Assembly: GCF_003846175.1 (NCBI RefSeq)
Contig: NZ_ML123051.1
Span: 258,671-318,605, forward strand
DNA from: Streptomyces sp. ADI95-17
GTDB lineage: Bacteria > Actinomycetota > Actinomycetes > Streptomycetales > Streptomycetaceae
Reading direction: 5' to 3'
DNA length: 59,935 nucleotides
Part shown: positions 43,925 through 51,980 of the stretch, piece after piece
How positions within the stretch are numbered: the first letter of the stretch is position 1
How the letters are laid out: each line of letters opens with the position of its first letter
Notes under the pieces: model-generated
What the model saw: only the letters and a program-made list of their open reading frames with translations
Database searches by the model: none
What the model was told of the DNA's origin: nothing
Translations under genes and position numbers: made by a program

Positions 43925-44386
43925 TCACACGAATCCGCCGCTTCCGTGCGGGGCGTATAGATCGAGCAGACGGATCCGAGTGGCCTGCAACCGGTGGGCG
44001 AGGACCTGACCGACCCAATGGCCGATGGCCGAACCGAAGGCGGGGTCCGCGTCCATCATCATGCGTACGGCCGTCGCGTCGAACTCATGGGTGCGGACAG
44101 GCGTCATCGCCTCTGCTCCGAGGTGCCAGATGTGGGGCTCGAACAGCCAGGCCCAGCCGACCAGTTCGCCGGATCCGAGACTGTCGATCACCACCGGTGC
44201 ACTGCCCGGCACACGGATGTCCAGCGTGACGGTGCCCGAACGCAGGATCCAGAAGCGGTCCGCGTGGTCTCCTTCCTGGAAGAGACGGACCCCCTGGGCG
44301 AAATTGACCTCCTGCCCGACCCCCATCAGGCGGGCACGGTACCGGGCGGGCAGGGCCGCGGTGATGCGAGTCGGAGAACCGCTCAT
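43925..44386 (-). CDS. Stand-alone cyclic-nucleotide-fold (CNB) protein
   Basis: 153-residue paralogue of the protein at 22823-23284 with identical length. The beta-roll contains RLFQEGDHADRFWILRSGTV and SGELVGWAWLFEPHIWHLGA in place of the phosphate-binding cassette, so the GW-WLF-PH-WHLGA pattern is shared and specific. There is no helix-turn-helix. ATG at 44386, with an OsdR-like box 58 bp upstream. A ligand other than cAMP, or a protein-interaction role, is likely; unknown. Confidence 0.82.
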   Translation of the reverse strand: MSGSPTRITAALPARYRARLMGVGQEVNFAQGVRLFQEGDHADRFWILRSGTVTLDIRVPGSAPVVIDSLGSGELVGWAWLFEPHIWHLGAEAMTPVRTHEFDATAVRMMMDADPAFGSAIGHWVGQVLAHRLQATRIRLLDLYAPHGSGGFV

Positions 44387-44444
44387 CGGTGGCCTCCTCT
44401 GTAGTTCCCGGTGTCAGCATCGCCGGACAGACGGTGCGCGGACA

Positions 44445-44460
44445 TGGGCCATCCGGCCCC
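44445..44460. promoter_or_regulatory. OsdR-like box upstream of CNB-CBS operon
   Basis: TGGGCCATCCGGCCCC: 3 mismatches. It lies 58 bp upstream of the ATG at 44386. Confidence 0.5.
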
Positions 44461-44703
44461 TGCCGCAGGCCTGTCCGGACCTCTGTGGGCCCCGCGACTC
44501 CGGAGCACTTGGCCGCCCTGTCCGCCGGGGCGCTCCTCGCGCCCGATCGCAACGACCGGGCCAGGCCGCCGCCCGGTCCCTCCACTATCGCCTCCGGCGC
44601 CTCGCGGGCCAACCGGACGCCGGGGCGGCGACGAGCACATCCGGCTCCCGTCGTGCCGCTGCCGAAAAGCACGTCGTGCACGTGGTCCAGCCGGACCACG
44701 AAC

Positions 44704-44719
44704 AGGGTCGGACGTTCCC
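44704..44719. promoter_or_regulatory. Possible OsdR-like box upstream of USP
   Basis: AGGGTCGGACGTTCCC: 4 mismatches. It ends 95 bp before the ATG at 44815. Confidence 0.35.
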
Positions 44720-44814
44720 TGGCCTGGCCGAACCGGCTCTCACCTCCGACCTGCGCCGGTGCGACCGTGAGAACAGGCGTTCTCCCTTCAGCAGGCGAGC
44801 GGAAGGCGGTGGGG

Positions 44815-45690
44815 ATGATGACGTTGCCCCTGGTCTCGGGTGTGGACGGATCGGAGAGCAGCCTGAGGGCGGTCGACTGGGCCGCCGACGAGGCGGCCCT
44901 TCACGGGCTGCCGCTGCGGCTGGTGTACGCGTTCGGGTGGGAGCAGTACGAGGGCGCCGCTCTCGCGCTCAGCCTGGGCCGACCCCCCGAGCGGGCGCTC
45001 GCCGACTGCATTGTCGACACTGCCGCTGAGCGGGTCCGGCGCCGACATCCGGGCGTCGACATCTCTGCCGAGGCGACGCCCGAGGACGCGGTGATCGCCC
45101 TACTGCACGAGGGCCACAACGCCGAGGCGCTGATCACCGGGGATCGAGGCCGTGGCGGGTTCACCGGCCTTCTGCTCGGCTCGGTCGGTCTGGCCGTGGC
45201 CGCGCGGGCCCCGTGTCCCGTCATCGTCGTACGCGGTGACAAGGCAGGCATCGAAGGCGGGCACGGGCGGATCCTTCTGGGCGTAGGGGAACCGGAGAGT
45301 GGATCGGCGGCGGTTCGGTTTGCTTTCCGTGAGGCCGGGGCGAGGGGCTGCGAACTGGATGCCGTACGGGCTTGGCGCTGTCCCTCGCACAACCGTGCCG
45401 ACCCCCGGCGTACTGCCAGTGAGCACCTGTACCACAAGGAACGTGCGGCGACCCTGATCGACGAGGCGATGGCCGCGTCCGTACAGGATCACCCGACGGT
45501 CCGGCTGCACTCGGCGGCGGTGGAGGGACCGGCCGCAAAGGTACTGGTTCGGCGCTCGGCCGCGGCGGACCTGATCGTCGTCGGAGCGCATCGCTGCCGA
45601 GGCCACTTCGGACTCCAACTCGGCCGGGTTGCCCATACCCTGCTCCACCACGCCGACTGTCCGGTGGCCGTCGTACCTCTCGCGCCCTGA
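44815..45690 (+). CDS. Universal stress protein, tandem UspA domains
   Basis: 291-residue two-domain Usp, close in pattern to that at 24493-25368 (both have WEQYEG or WEHYEG and VRAWRCP). Domain 1: LVSGVDGSESSLRAVDWAAD and intact GDRGRGGFTGLLLGSVG. Domain 2: ILLGVGEPESGSAAVRFAFR and altered GAHRCRGHFGLQLGRVAH. I start at the ATG at 44815 (GGAAGG upstream); a second ATG follows at 44818. The stop codon directly abuts the stop of the convergent ppk2 gene. Confidence 0.92.
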   Translation: MMTLPLVSGVDGSESSLRAVDWAADEAALHGLPLRLVYAFGWEQYEGAALALSLGRPPERALADCIVDTAAERVRRRHPGVDISAEATPEDAVIALLHEGHNAEALITGDRGRGGFTGLLLGSVGLAVAARAPCPVIVVRGDKAGIEGGHGRILLGVGEPESGSAAVRFAFREAGARGCELDAVRAWRCPSHNRADPRRTASEHLYHKERAATLIDEAMAASVQDHPTVRLHSAAVEGPAAKVLVRRSAAADLIVVGAHRCRGHFGLQLGRVAHTLLHHADCPVAVVPLAP

Positions 45691-46548
45691 TCAGATGCCC
45701 CTCCCGCCTCGCTTCCCGAGCCTTGAGGCGTGGTCGGGGACGTATGTCTGAAGGTCTCTCGGAGGTCGCTGGTACCCGGTGGACGGAGGCCGCGGGGGCA
45801 GTTCGATCACCGGTGGATCGACCGTCTTGTACGGCACGGTGGACAGGAGATGAGCGATCATGTTCAGCCGGGCCCGGCGCTTGTCGTCGCTCTCGACGAC
45901 GTACCACGGAGCCTCCGAGATGTCGGTGTGGACGAACATCTCGTCCTTCGCCCGCGAATAGGCCTCCCAGCGGGTGATCGACTCCAGATCCATCGGCGAG
46001 AGCTTCCACCGGCGGGTGGGATCCTGCAGCCTGCGCCGGAACCTCTCCTCCTGCACCGCGTCACTGACCGAGAACCAGTACTTTCGCAGCAGAATGCCGT
46101 CCTCCACCAGCATGCGCTCGAAGATCGGGCACTGGCGAAGGAACCGCTGGTGTTCCTCCATGGTGCAAAACCCCATGACGCGTTCGACGCCGGCGCGGTT
46201 GTACCAGCTCCGGTCGAGCAGGACCACTTCCCCCGGGGCCGGAAGGTGCTCGACATAGCGCTGGAAATACCACTGGCCGCGCTCGCGCTCGGTGGGCCGC
46301 GGCAGCGCGACGATCCGTGCCACCCGGGGATTGAGGTGTTCGGTGACGCGCTTGATCGTGCTGCCCTTGCCCGCTGCGTCACGTCCCTCGAACACCACGA
46401 CGAGCCGTGCGCCTTCGGCGCGTACCCACCCCTGGAGCTTCACGAGCTCGGTCTGGAGCCGGTAGAGCTCCCGCTCGTACAGCGAGCGCGGCAGCTTCCC
46501 GGGCTCGCCCGAACTCTTCTCGTCAGACATGGCACGACGTTCAGACAT
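45691..46548 (-). CDS. ppk2: Polyphosphate kinase 2 family protein
   Basis: 285-residue PPK2 that transfers phosphate between polyphosphate and nucleotides, probably using polyphosphate to phosphorylate ADP or GDP when ATP is low. Walker A GRDAAGKGS (55-63) in VVFEGRDAAGKGSTIKRV, Walker B VVLLDRSWYNRAGVERVMGF, and a lid segment RRWKLSPMDLESITRWEAYS. Length and layout fit single-domain PPK2. The start codon is duplicated by an 18-bp tandem repeat: ATG at 46548 or 46530 would both work, differing by six residues (MSERRA). No convincing ribosome site precedes either. Confidence 0.92.
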   Translation of the reverse strand: MSERRAMSDEKSSGEPGKLPRSLYERELYRLQTELVKLQGWVRAEGARLVVVFEGRDAAGKGSTIKRVTEHLNPRVARIVALPRPTERERGQWYFQRYVEHLPAPGEVVLLDRSWYNRAGVERVMGFCTMEEHQRFLRQCPIFERMLVEDGILLRKYWFSVSDAVQEERFRRRLQDPTRRWKLSPMDLESITRWEAYSRAKDEMFVHTDISEAPWYVVESDDKRRARLNMIAHLLSTVPYKTVDPPVIELPPRPPSTGYQRPPRDLQTYVPDHASRLGKRGGRGI

Positions 46549-46558
46549 GGCACGACGT
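46523..46558. repeat. 18-bp tandem duplication over the ppk2 start codon
   Basis: Two exact adjacent copies of TCAGACATGGCACGACGT (46523-46540 and 46541-46558). Each contains the ppk2 ATG and its upstream bases on the minus strand. Confidence 0.9.
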
Positions 46559-46788
46559 TATGGAAGAGACCGTGTTCCGTCCACACATGGATCGCCCTGT
46601 TGCTGTTGTTGCTCGCATGCGTAAGCGCTCATGCCGGAATTGCAGCCACGGCCGGCCGCCTCCACGATGAGGGCATGGATCCTGTCGGTTCGGCAGACCG
46701 CTTCGACGCGCTTCGGGCGCTGGCAGGCTGACACGGTCGGCCGGGTGCCCGGCTGATCCGGTCGCTGGCGGAGGCCAGAACGGGAACG

Positions 46789-47815
46789 GTGGACAGCCCC
46801 GAGGCGTGGGCTCCGGTGGTCGCCGCTCGTGCCGGCTTGCCCGCCGCAGCCGGGCTCGGACCGGCCCGCTACTACGCGGACCTCGTGACCGCGCACGGTC
46901 GCCGTCACGTCCGGCTCTGCTCCGCGACCGCGTGTTTCGCTGCCCAGGCCGGCCGGCATCTCGCCGATGCGGAGCACTCACTGGGCGTCGTGGCAGGAAC
47001 CGCCTCGCCAGGCGGAGAGACATCACTCCAGACCGTGCGCTGTCTGGGGTACTGCTACGCAGGTCCCGCAGCGCTCGACGGCGACACCCCCTGCACGGGC
47101 CCGACGCTGGCCGGTCAACTCGCGAGGAGTGAGCCGCCGCTGGCGCCGCGGATCCCGGTGGCCGACGACACGGGCGACCCCGTACTGCTCGCCAGGCGTG
47201 CTGGCCGGTGAGCCCGCGTGGCAGACCTGGCCGCAGGCTGTGACGACAGGCACTCCCGACCAGGTCCAGCGGGAAGTGGCGGCATCTGGGTTGCGAGGGC
47301 GTGGCGGAGCCGGCTTCATGGTCGCCACGAAGTGGGAGACGGCCGGCCGGGCGCCCGGCACCGTGGTGGTGGCCAATGGGGATGAGGGAGACCCTGGCTC
47401 GTACGCCGACCGGCTGTTGATGGAGGAGGATCCGGAGCGGGTGCTGGAGGGCCTGGCTCTGGCCTGTTTCGCGTGTGGGGCCCGCCAGGGGCTGGTGCTG
47501 GTGCGTTCCGAGTATCCGTGCGCGCTGATGAGAATGCGGGAAGCCGTCGCGCGGGCGTACGCCGACGGACACTTCGGCCCGTCCGTCCACGGCACGGGCA
47601 CGGCCTTTGACATCGAGGTGGTGGAGGGAGCCGGGTCGTACGTCGCGGGTGAGGAGACCGCCCTGATCGCGAGTTTGGAGGGGGACCGGGGGTGCGCCCG
47701 ACCGCGCCCGCCGTACCCGACCCAGCGCGGGCTGTGGGATGCGCCGACCGTGGTCAACAACGTCGAGACCTTGGCGGCCGTCTCCTGGATCGTATCCCGG
47801 GGCGGTAGGCCCGTA
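46789..47815 (+). pseudogene. NuoE/NuoF-like formate dehydrogenase beta subunit, frameshifted and truncated
   Basis: Two-part remnant of an FdsB-like diaphorase. Part 1 (46789-47211, GTG start) is a NuoE-like [2Fe-2S] thioredoxin domain with cysteines in CSATACFA and VRCLGYCYAG. At about 47195 a one-base shift is needed to continue into part 2, the NuoF domain: LRGRGGAGFMVATKWE (NADH site), VVVANGDEGDPGSYADR (FMN site) and YVAGEETALIASLEG. The NuoF reading ends near 47815 (VNNVETLAAVSWIVSRGGR), before the C-terminal [4Fe-4S] domain, where sequence switches to the end of a different gene. The locus cannot make a functional subunit. Confidence 0.82.
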
Positions 47816-48255
47816 CCGACTTCGAGGCCGTGCAAGCCGTGGCCGCAGCCATGGGCGTGGACCTGGGGTGCCCGACCCCTGCCGCCACCCTGGACGAGTG
47901 CGGGCGGGTCGCACCCGTGTTCGCCGGGCTGTCCCACGAACGGTTGGACCGCGAGGGCGCCGTCCCTTGGCCCTGTCCGCACTCCGACCGTCCGGGCAGG
48001 GCCAAGCTGTACGGCGAGCGGTTCGCCACTGCGGACGGCCGGGCGCATCTCGCGGCGGTCCCTTACCTCCCGCCCGGTGAGTTGCCCGATCCCGACCATC
48101 CACTCGTCCTGGTGACCGGGCGGCGGTGGGCGCACTACAACTCCGGAAGCGTGACGCGGCGCAGCGGCAACCTCCAACTTACGCCCGACCATGCCGACAC
48201 CGACACATCCTGTCCCGAGTACAAGGTCACGGCAGTACGTGTGGCCGCGCTGTGA
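47816..48255 (+). pseudogene. C-terminal remnant of molybdopterin formate dehydrogenase alpha subunit
   Basis: About 145 codons matching the final domain of an FdsA/FdhA-type molybdopterin oxidoreductase: GCPTPAATLDECGRVAPVFA, PWPCPHSDRPGRAKLYGERF, and the molybdopterin-dinucleotide-binding segment VLVTGRRWAHYNSGSVTRRS. It is in a different frame from the NuoF fragment and lacks more than 700 expected upstream residues. The original stop (TGA, 48253-48255) is kept. One large deletion joined nuoF-like 5' sequence to fdhA-like 3' sequence. Confidence 0.82.
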
Positions 48256-48330
48256 CGGCGAGCGGCCGACGGGCACCGGACGCACTGCGTTCGACGCGTG
48301 TCGGGTATCGGCATTCAGACGTCGGCCCAG

Positions 48331-48540
48331 CTAGTGGGTTCTTTGTGTCCCGTCCCCGGAATGACGCACGTGGGCGTCGGGCCCGGGAAACACGAGCGTC
48401 TCCCGGTCGGAGTCGGACCAGTGCACGTCATAAGGAGGGGTTCCATCCGCATGGTGGATTCCGACGATCTCGCCCTCGCGTCTGTTGGTTCCGGTGGCCG
48501 GACTTTCGACGACAAGGCGATCGCCGAGGTGAGCTCGCAT
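48331..48540 (-). CDS. DUF1918 small protein
   Basis: 69-residue protein matching the DUF1918 family: MRAHLGDRLVVESPATGTNR, EGEIVGIHHADGTPPYDVHW and LVFPGPDAHVRH near the C-terminus. This is a single SH3-like beta-barrel domain common in actinobacteria, of unknown role. The ATG at 48540 fits the family start; a GTG nine bases upstream is also in frame. It is a single gene between the formate dehydrogenase relics and a CBS-BON gene on the other strand. Confidence 0.8.
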   Translation of the reverse strand: MRAHLGDRLVVESPATGTNRREGEIVGIHHADGTPPYDVHWSDSDRETLVFPGPDAHVRHSGDGTQRTH

Positions 48541-48647
48541 GATCGTCACCGTTCTTCATCGTGTCGCTGTACTCAAACTGCCACGCACGGCGTGCCGCCG
48601 CACGAGGAGGAAAGCACAATGCCGTGGGGCCGAGTGGGACGTTCCTT

Positions 48648-48663
48648 GGGGTCCACCGGCCCC
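48648..48663. promoter_or_regulatory. OsdR-like box upstream of CBS-BON gene
   Basis: GGGGTCCACCGGCCCC: 3 mismatches to the consensus. It ends 96 bp before the ATG at 48760. Confidence 0.45.
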
Positions 48664-48759
48664 GAAGGCGAGCCCGGTCGGCACGACCGTGGGCGTCTGG
48701 TTCCTGATCCGCTCGGCACATGACCACTTCCGACCAGCGCTTCCTGAAAGGCGAGTCAC

Positions 48760-49434
48760 ATGCATCACCGAACTGTTGCAGAGCTCATGACCCGAGACGT
48801 TGTTCGGGCGCGGCGTGACCTGCCGTTCAAGGAGATCGTCAAACTGTTGGCGGAGAACGATGTCACCGCGATGCCCGTGGTGGACGAATTGGACCGGCCC
48901 ATGGGTGTCGTGTCCGAGGCCGACCTGCTGCGCAAGTCCGCCGACCTGACCGACCCGACCGGCCGGACACCGATTCCGCATCTGGAGGCGTGGGAGCGGG
49001 CCAAGGCCGAGGGGGCCAGGGCCGAGGAACTGATGTCGGCTCCCGCGGTGTGCGCGCGTCCGGAGTGGACCGTGGTCGAGGCTGCCCGCCTCATGGAAGT
49101 GCAGGACGTGAAACGGCTGCCCGTCGTGGACGAGACGGACAAGCTACTGGGCATCGTCAGCCGCAGAGACCTGCTACGGGTCTTCCTGCGCCACGATGAT
49201 GCCATCCGAGAGGAAATCAACCGTGATGTGTTGCAGCAGACCATGGGCCTCGCTCCCTCGGCGGTGACGGTCGAGGTCCGGCAGGGGGAGGTGACGCTCA
49301 GAGGATCCGTCGAGTTCAAGAGCCTGATTCCCATCATCGAACGGTTGTGCAGGAGCGTCGACGGTGTGGTGTCCGTCGCCGAACACCTGGCCTACCGGAC
49401 CAGCGACGTACCGAGTACGCCCACCAGCACGTGA
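48760..49434 (+). CDS. CBS-pair plus BON domain protein
   Basis: 224 residues, the only intact CBS-BON gene on the plus strand. CBS1 (VAELMTRDVVRARRDLPFKE to MGVVSEADLLRKS), a 35-residue linker (PTGRTPIPHLEAWERAKAEG), CBS2 (AEELMSAPAVCARPEWTVVE to GIVSRRDLLRVFLRHDDAIR) and BON (VTVEVRQGEVTLRGSVEFKS). It is closest to the paralogue at 39607-40299, sharing the N-terminal HHRTVAE or MHRTVAE start and RHDDAIREEI or RRDDAIREEI. ATG at 48760 with AAGGCGAG. Confidence 0.9.
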   Translation: MHHRTVAELMTRDVVRARRDLPFKEIVKLLAENDVTAMPVVDELDRPMGVVSEADLLRKSADLTDPTGRTPIPHLEAWERAKAEGARAEELMSAPAVCARPEWTVVEAARLMEVQDVKRLPVVDETDKLLGIVSRRDLLRVFLRHDDAIREEINRDVLQQTMGLAPSAVTVEVRQGEVTLRGSVEFKSLIPIIERLCRSVDGVVSVAEHLAYRTSDVPSTPTST

Positions 49435-49633
49435 GATTCCGCGCGGCTGTTGTCCGACCACAAGGCCGGCGGCCGTGCTCCCGTATGCCTTTTCCGAGAC
49501 CCCTGCTCAGCCCTTCAATGCCCTGCCGTCGTCCCTCACGCCCTGGGCTGTGACACAGGGGGCGGCAGCAGTGTGGAAGGGCGGCTCCCACACCGTCGTC
49601 GTTCCGGCCTTTTGCGAGACGGAGGCAGCCCTC

Positions 49634-50012
49634 ATGGAGCCAGCAGTCATCGCCGGTCTCGACGGGGCCACCTGAGGGCCTGACCGCTGTCCGTTGGGCC
49701 GCCGACGAAGCTGTGGGCACAAACTCACGCCGCGCCTGGTGCACGCGCCGCCTTTGTTGGTGCCGGGAGCGACTGGAATTCCCGCCGAGATGGATCAGAA
49801 CTACTGGGCGAGGCCGACCGTGCACATCACCTGGGCCTACCCATCGTCGGAAGCCTGGTCGCCGACGATGCCGAGCAGGTGCCTCTGCGAGTGGCACCGG
49901 AGTCCGTGAGATCGTTCTCGGCTCGCGGGGGCTGGTGCCCGTCGAGGGCTGTCTTCTAGGCGATACCAGCGCGTCCGTTGTGGCACGCCCCGAGGCACGC
50001 GAGGCTCAAGGA
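49634..50012 (+). pseudogene. Universal stress protein remnant
   Basis: Broken copy of a Usp closely related to the intact one at 51981-52853. The frame starts with ATG at 49634 (VIAGLDGAT), meets a stop at once, and continues in pieces: RWAADEA, then MDQNYWARPTVH (compare MDQNYWARRIVH in the intact gene), and VLGSRGLVPVEGCLLGD (compare VLGSRGLVPVESYFLGD). At least three frame changes and a deletion separate these blocks; domain 2 is absent. Confidence 0.75.
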
Positions 50013-50054
50013 CCTGAGCGGATTTCGTCAGCGATCGTCCGCGTACGGATCGTA

Positions 50055-50070
50055 CGGGCCGTTCAGTCCT
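50055..50070. promoter_or_regulatory. OsdR-like box upstream of SHOCT protein
   Basis: CGGGCCGTTCAGTCCT: 3 mismatches to the consensus. It ends 90 bp before the ATG at 50161. Confidence 0.42.
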
Positions 50071-50160
50071 CTGACAGGGCCATGTTTCCCTTCCGCGTCG
50101 GCGCCACGTGGTGTCACTGTGGAACTGTCGACGGCGGTCGTCCCAGAGAAGGTGATCGGC

Positions 50161-50433
50161 ATGATGTGGTACGACGGCGGCTGGGGCTGGAGTGGATGGT
50201 TTTTCATGACCGTGGTCATGGTTGTGTTCTGGTCGCTGTTGATTGTCGGGATCGTTGCCCTCACCCATTACCTCACCAATACCCACCGCGGTCGTCAGTC
50301 CGACCCGACCTCCGGTGACGCAGCATGGGGAAGCCGACGAGCCGAAGACCTGCTCGCAGAACGGTTCGCGCGCGGGGAGATCGACGAGGACGAGTACAAA
50401 CGCCGCCTCACGCTACTGCGTGAACAGCGGTGA
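50161..50433 (+). CDS. Small membrane protein with C-terminal SHOCT motif
   Basis: 90-residue protein: aromatic N-terminus MMWYDGGWGWSGWFF, one hydrophobic helix (about 15-38, VVMVVFWSLLIVGIVALTHYL), a polar linker and a SHOCT motif (AEDLLAERFARGEIDEDEYK RRL, about 63-86) that usually mediates oligomerisation. Function unknown; such proteins recur in actinobacterial stress islands. ATG at 50161 is chosen for the AGAAGGTG site 7 bp upstream. Confidence 0.82.
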   Translation: MMWYDGGWGWSGWFFMTVVMVVFWSLLIVGIVALTHYLTNTHRGRQSDPTSGDAAWGSRRAEDLLAERFARGEIDEDEYKRRLTLLREQR

Positions 50434-50607
50434 GCAGCGCCGCCGCACACCGCGACCGGCACCCTTAGGGGAAGCTGCTGCGGTGCGGGACCGCGTACAA
50501 AGTATGTAGAGAGGTGGGCACCAGCGGCCAAGAACAGGTCATGCAAGCATGCTGCGCTGCACCTACCGGCGATGGCCCGAGAGCTCCGGAGTATCACCCG
50601 CACGTGA

Positions 50608-50808
50608 GAACGGGCGTCCCACGAAGATCTCCGCGAGACCACCGACGACATCCAGGCCGCCTACCAGGCGCTTCGCGGATCCGGCGTGCGCAGCCTGCCC
50701 GTCCTGGACGAGCACTGGTGTGTCGTCGGCCCCTTGACCACCGACGACTTGTTCCTCGACGTCTTCAACCACGGCTGCAGTCGTATGTGGCCGACCCGGA
50801 CCCAGTGA
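50608..50808 (+). pseudogene. CBS-domain remnant
   Basis: A 66-codon open stretch with no start codon: HEDLRETTDDIQAAYQALRG then SGVRSLPVLDEHWCVVGPLT and TDDLFLDVF. This is the second half of a CBS motif (G-V-R-S-L-P-V-L-D followed by the VVG-L strand). It is preceded by an in-frame stop and followed by unrelated sequence. It represents a type of CBS protein different from the CBS-BON group. Confidence 0.55.
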
Positions 50809-51081
50809 CAGGAGAGGGACCGGGACCGAGCAGTCGACGTCGGCGCCATAGACCCCCGGAGAACACGGAGGGAAACGCTATCTGCTACCGGGGTCTCATC
50901 CCGAACGCGGTCAGCCCAGTTGCGATGCCGCGTGGGCCAGGCTCGGCGGCGCGGGGACTCTGGAAGCCAGCATGCGTACGGGGTGCGAAGAACCCACACT
51001 GGCTTCAGGGAGGAAAGATTCGGGGCGTGCCCGGACCTGTGGGTTCTGCCGCGTTGATCCTCAGGATCGAAGGAGACGGTC

Positions 51082-51501
51082 ATGACCATTGCACGGGAGA
51101 TCATGCACGCCGATGCAACCTGCATCCAGGAGAACGAGACGCTGGAGGTTGCGGCGCGCCGGATGAGCGAGCTGGACGTCGGAGCGCTCCCGGTCTGCGG
51201 GCCGGACGACAGGCTCCATGGCATCGTTACCGACCGCGACATCGTTGTGAAGTGTCTTGCCAAGGGCAAAGACCCGAAGACCATGACCGCGGGCATGCTC
51301 GAGCAGGGTAAACCGATCACCATTGACGCTGGGGCCAACACGGATGACGTTTTGCGGGCCATGGAGGAGCACAAGATCCGGCGGCTGCCGGTCATTGAGA
51401 ACCATCGCCTGGTCGGCATGATCAGCGAGGCGGACCTCGCACGTCGCCTACCGGAGGAGCAGGTGGGCCACTTCGTCGAGGCCATCTGCGCCGCGAAGTG
51501 A
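51082..51501 (+). CDS. hrp1: Hrp1-like CBS-pair protein
   Basis: 139-residue protein that consists only of a CBS pair, strongly like mycobacterial hypoxic response protein 1 (Rv2626c): MTIAREIMHADATCIQENET, VGALPVCGPDDRLHGIVTDR DIVVK, TAGMLEQGKP, and EEHKIRRLPVIENHRLVGMI with the terminal FVEAIC. It lacks a BON domain. Hrp1 is among the strongest DosR-induced genes. ATG at 51082 follows AAGGAG. I see no clear OsdR-like box in the 270 bp upstream, which is unexpected for this family. Confidence 0.93.
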   Translation: MTIAREIMHADATCIQENETLEVAARRMSELDVGALPVCGPDDRLHGIVTDRDIVVKCLAKGKDPKTMTAGMLEQGKPITIDAGANTDDVLRAMEEHKIRRLPVIENHRLVGMISEADLARRLPEEQVGHFVEAICAAK

Positions 51502-51980
51502 CCATCGGGGGTGAGGTCCTGATGCTGCCCCAGCGACGAGCCTCGACTCTGGAAGCCGAGCCCAGTTCCGCTGAGGACGTGCTCGGCCCCGCTCAAATCA
51601 AGGCCCTCGATGATCACGGACGAGAGCGAGAGCTGCGTGGTCGTGCCGATTGGAACGGGCATGGTAGGGCGTTTGGTGATGACCGAGATCCGTTCCTGGT
51701 GGCTCACAGTGTGACGGCCTGTCCACTCCCGTCGATCCCGTACCGCTCCGGCCGTTGACGCAAGGGCTGGAGCGGGCGCGGCGACGGGAGAAGCCGTGGT
51801 GGGTGCAGACAACAGCGGCGATCGGCCAGGCCCGCCGACGATTGGGGTCGGAGCCGTTGACGGTGCTGTCCGCGTGTGTGTCGGCCGGTCACGAGCGCCA
51901 AAACAACGATGTCGTCCGCATCGGGGCCCCCGGCCACCGACGCGTCTGCCAGCTTGAGCCGGCTGCCATGGTTACGCACC
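51502..51980. other. Region without recognised gene
   Basis: 479 bp between hrp1 and the end of the convergent Usp gene. Short open frames on both strands (for example 51498-51758 plus, 51704-51979 minus) resemble no family I recognise. It is probably decayed sequence, like much of the 46-58 kb region. Confidence 0.4.

Larger units (their letters stand above)
44387..44814. other. Divergent promoter region, CNB-CBS operon and USP
   Basis: 428 bp without a supported gene; open frames in it show no family resemblance. It contains two OsdR-like boxes, one near each divergent start. Confidence 0.5.

Noticed and set aside
46523..46558. CRISPR-like repeat
   Set aside because: There are only two adjacent copies without a spacer, and they cover a start codon.
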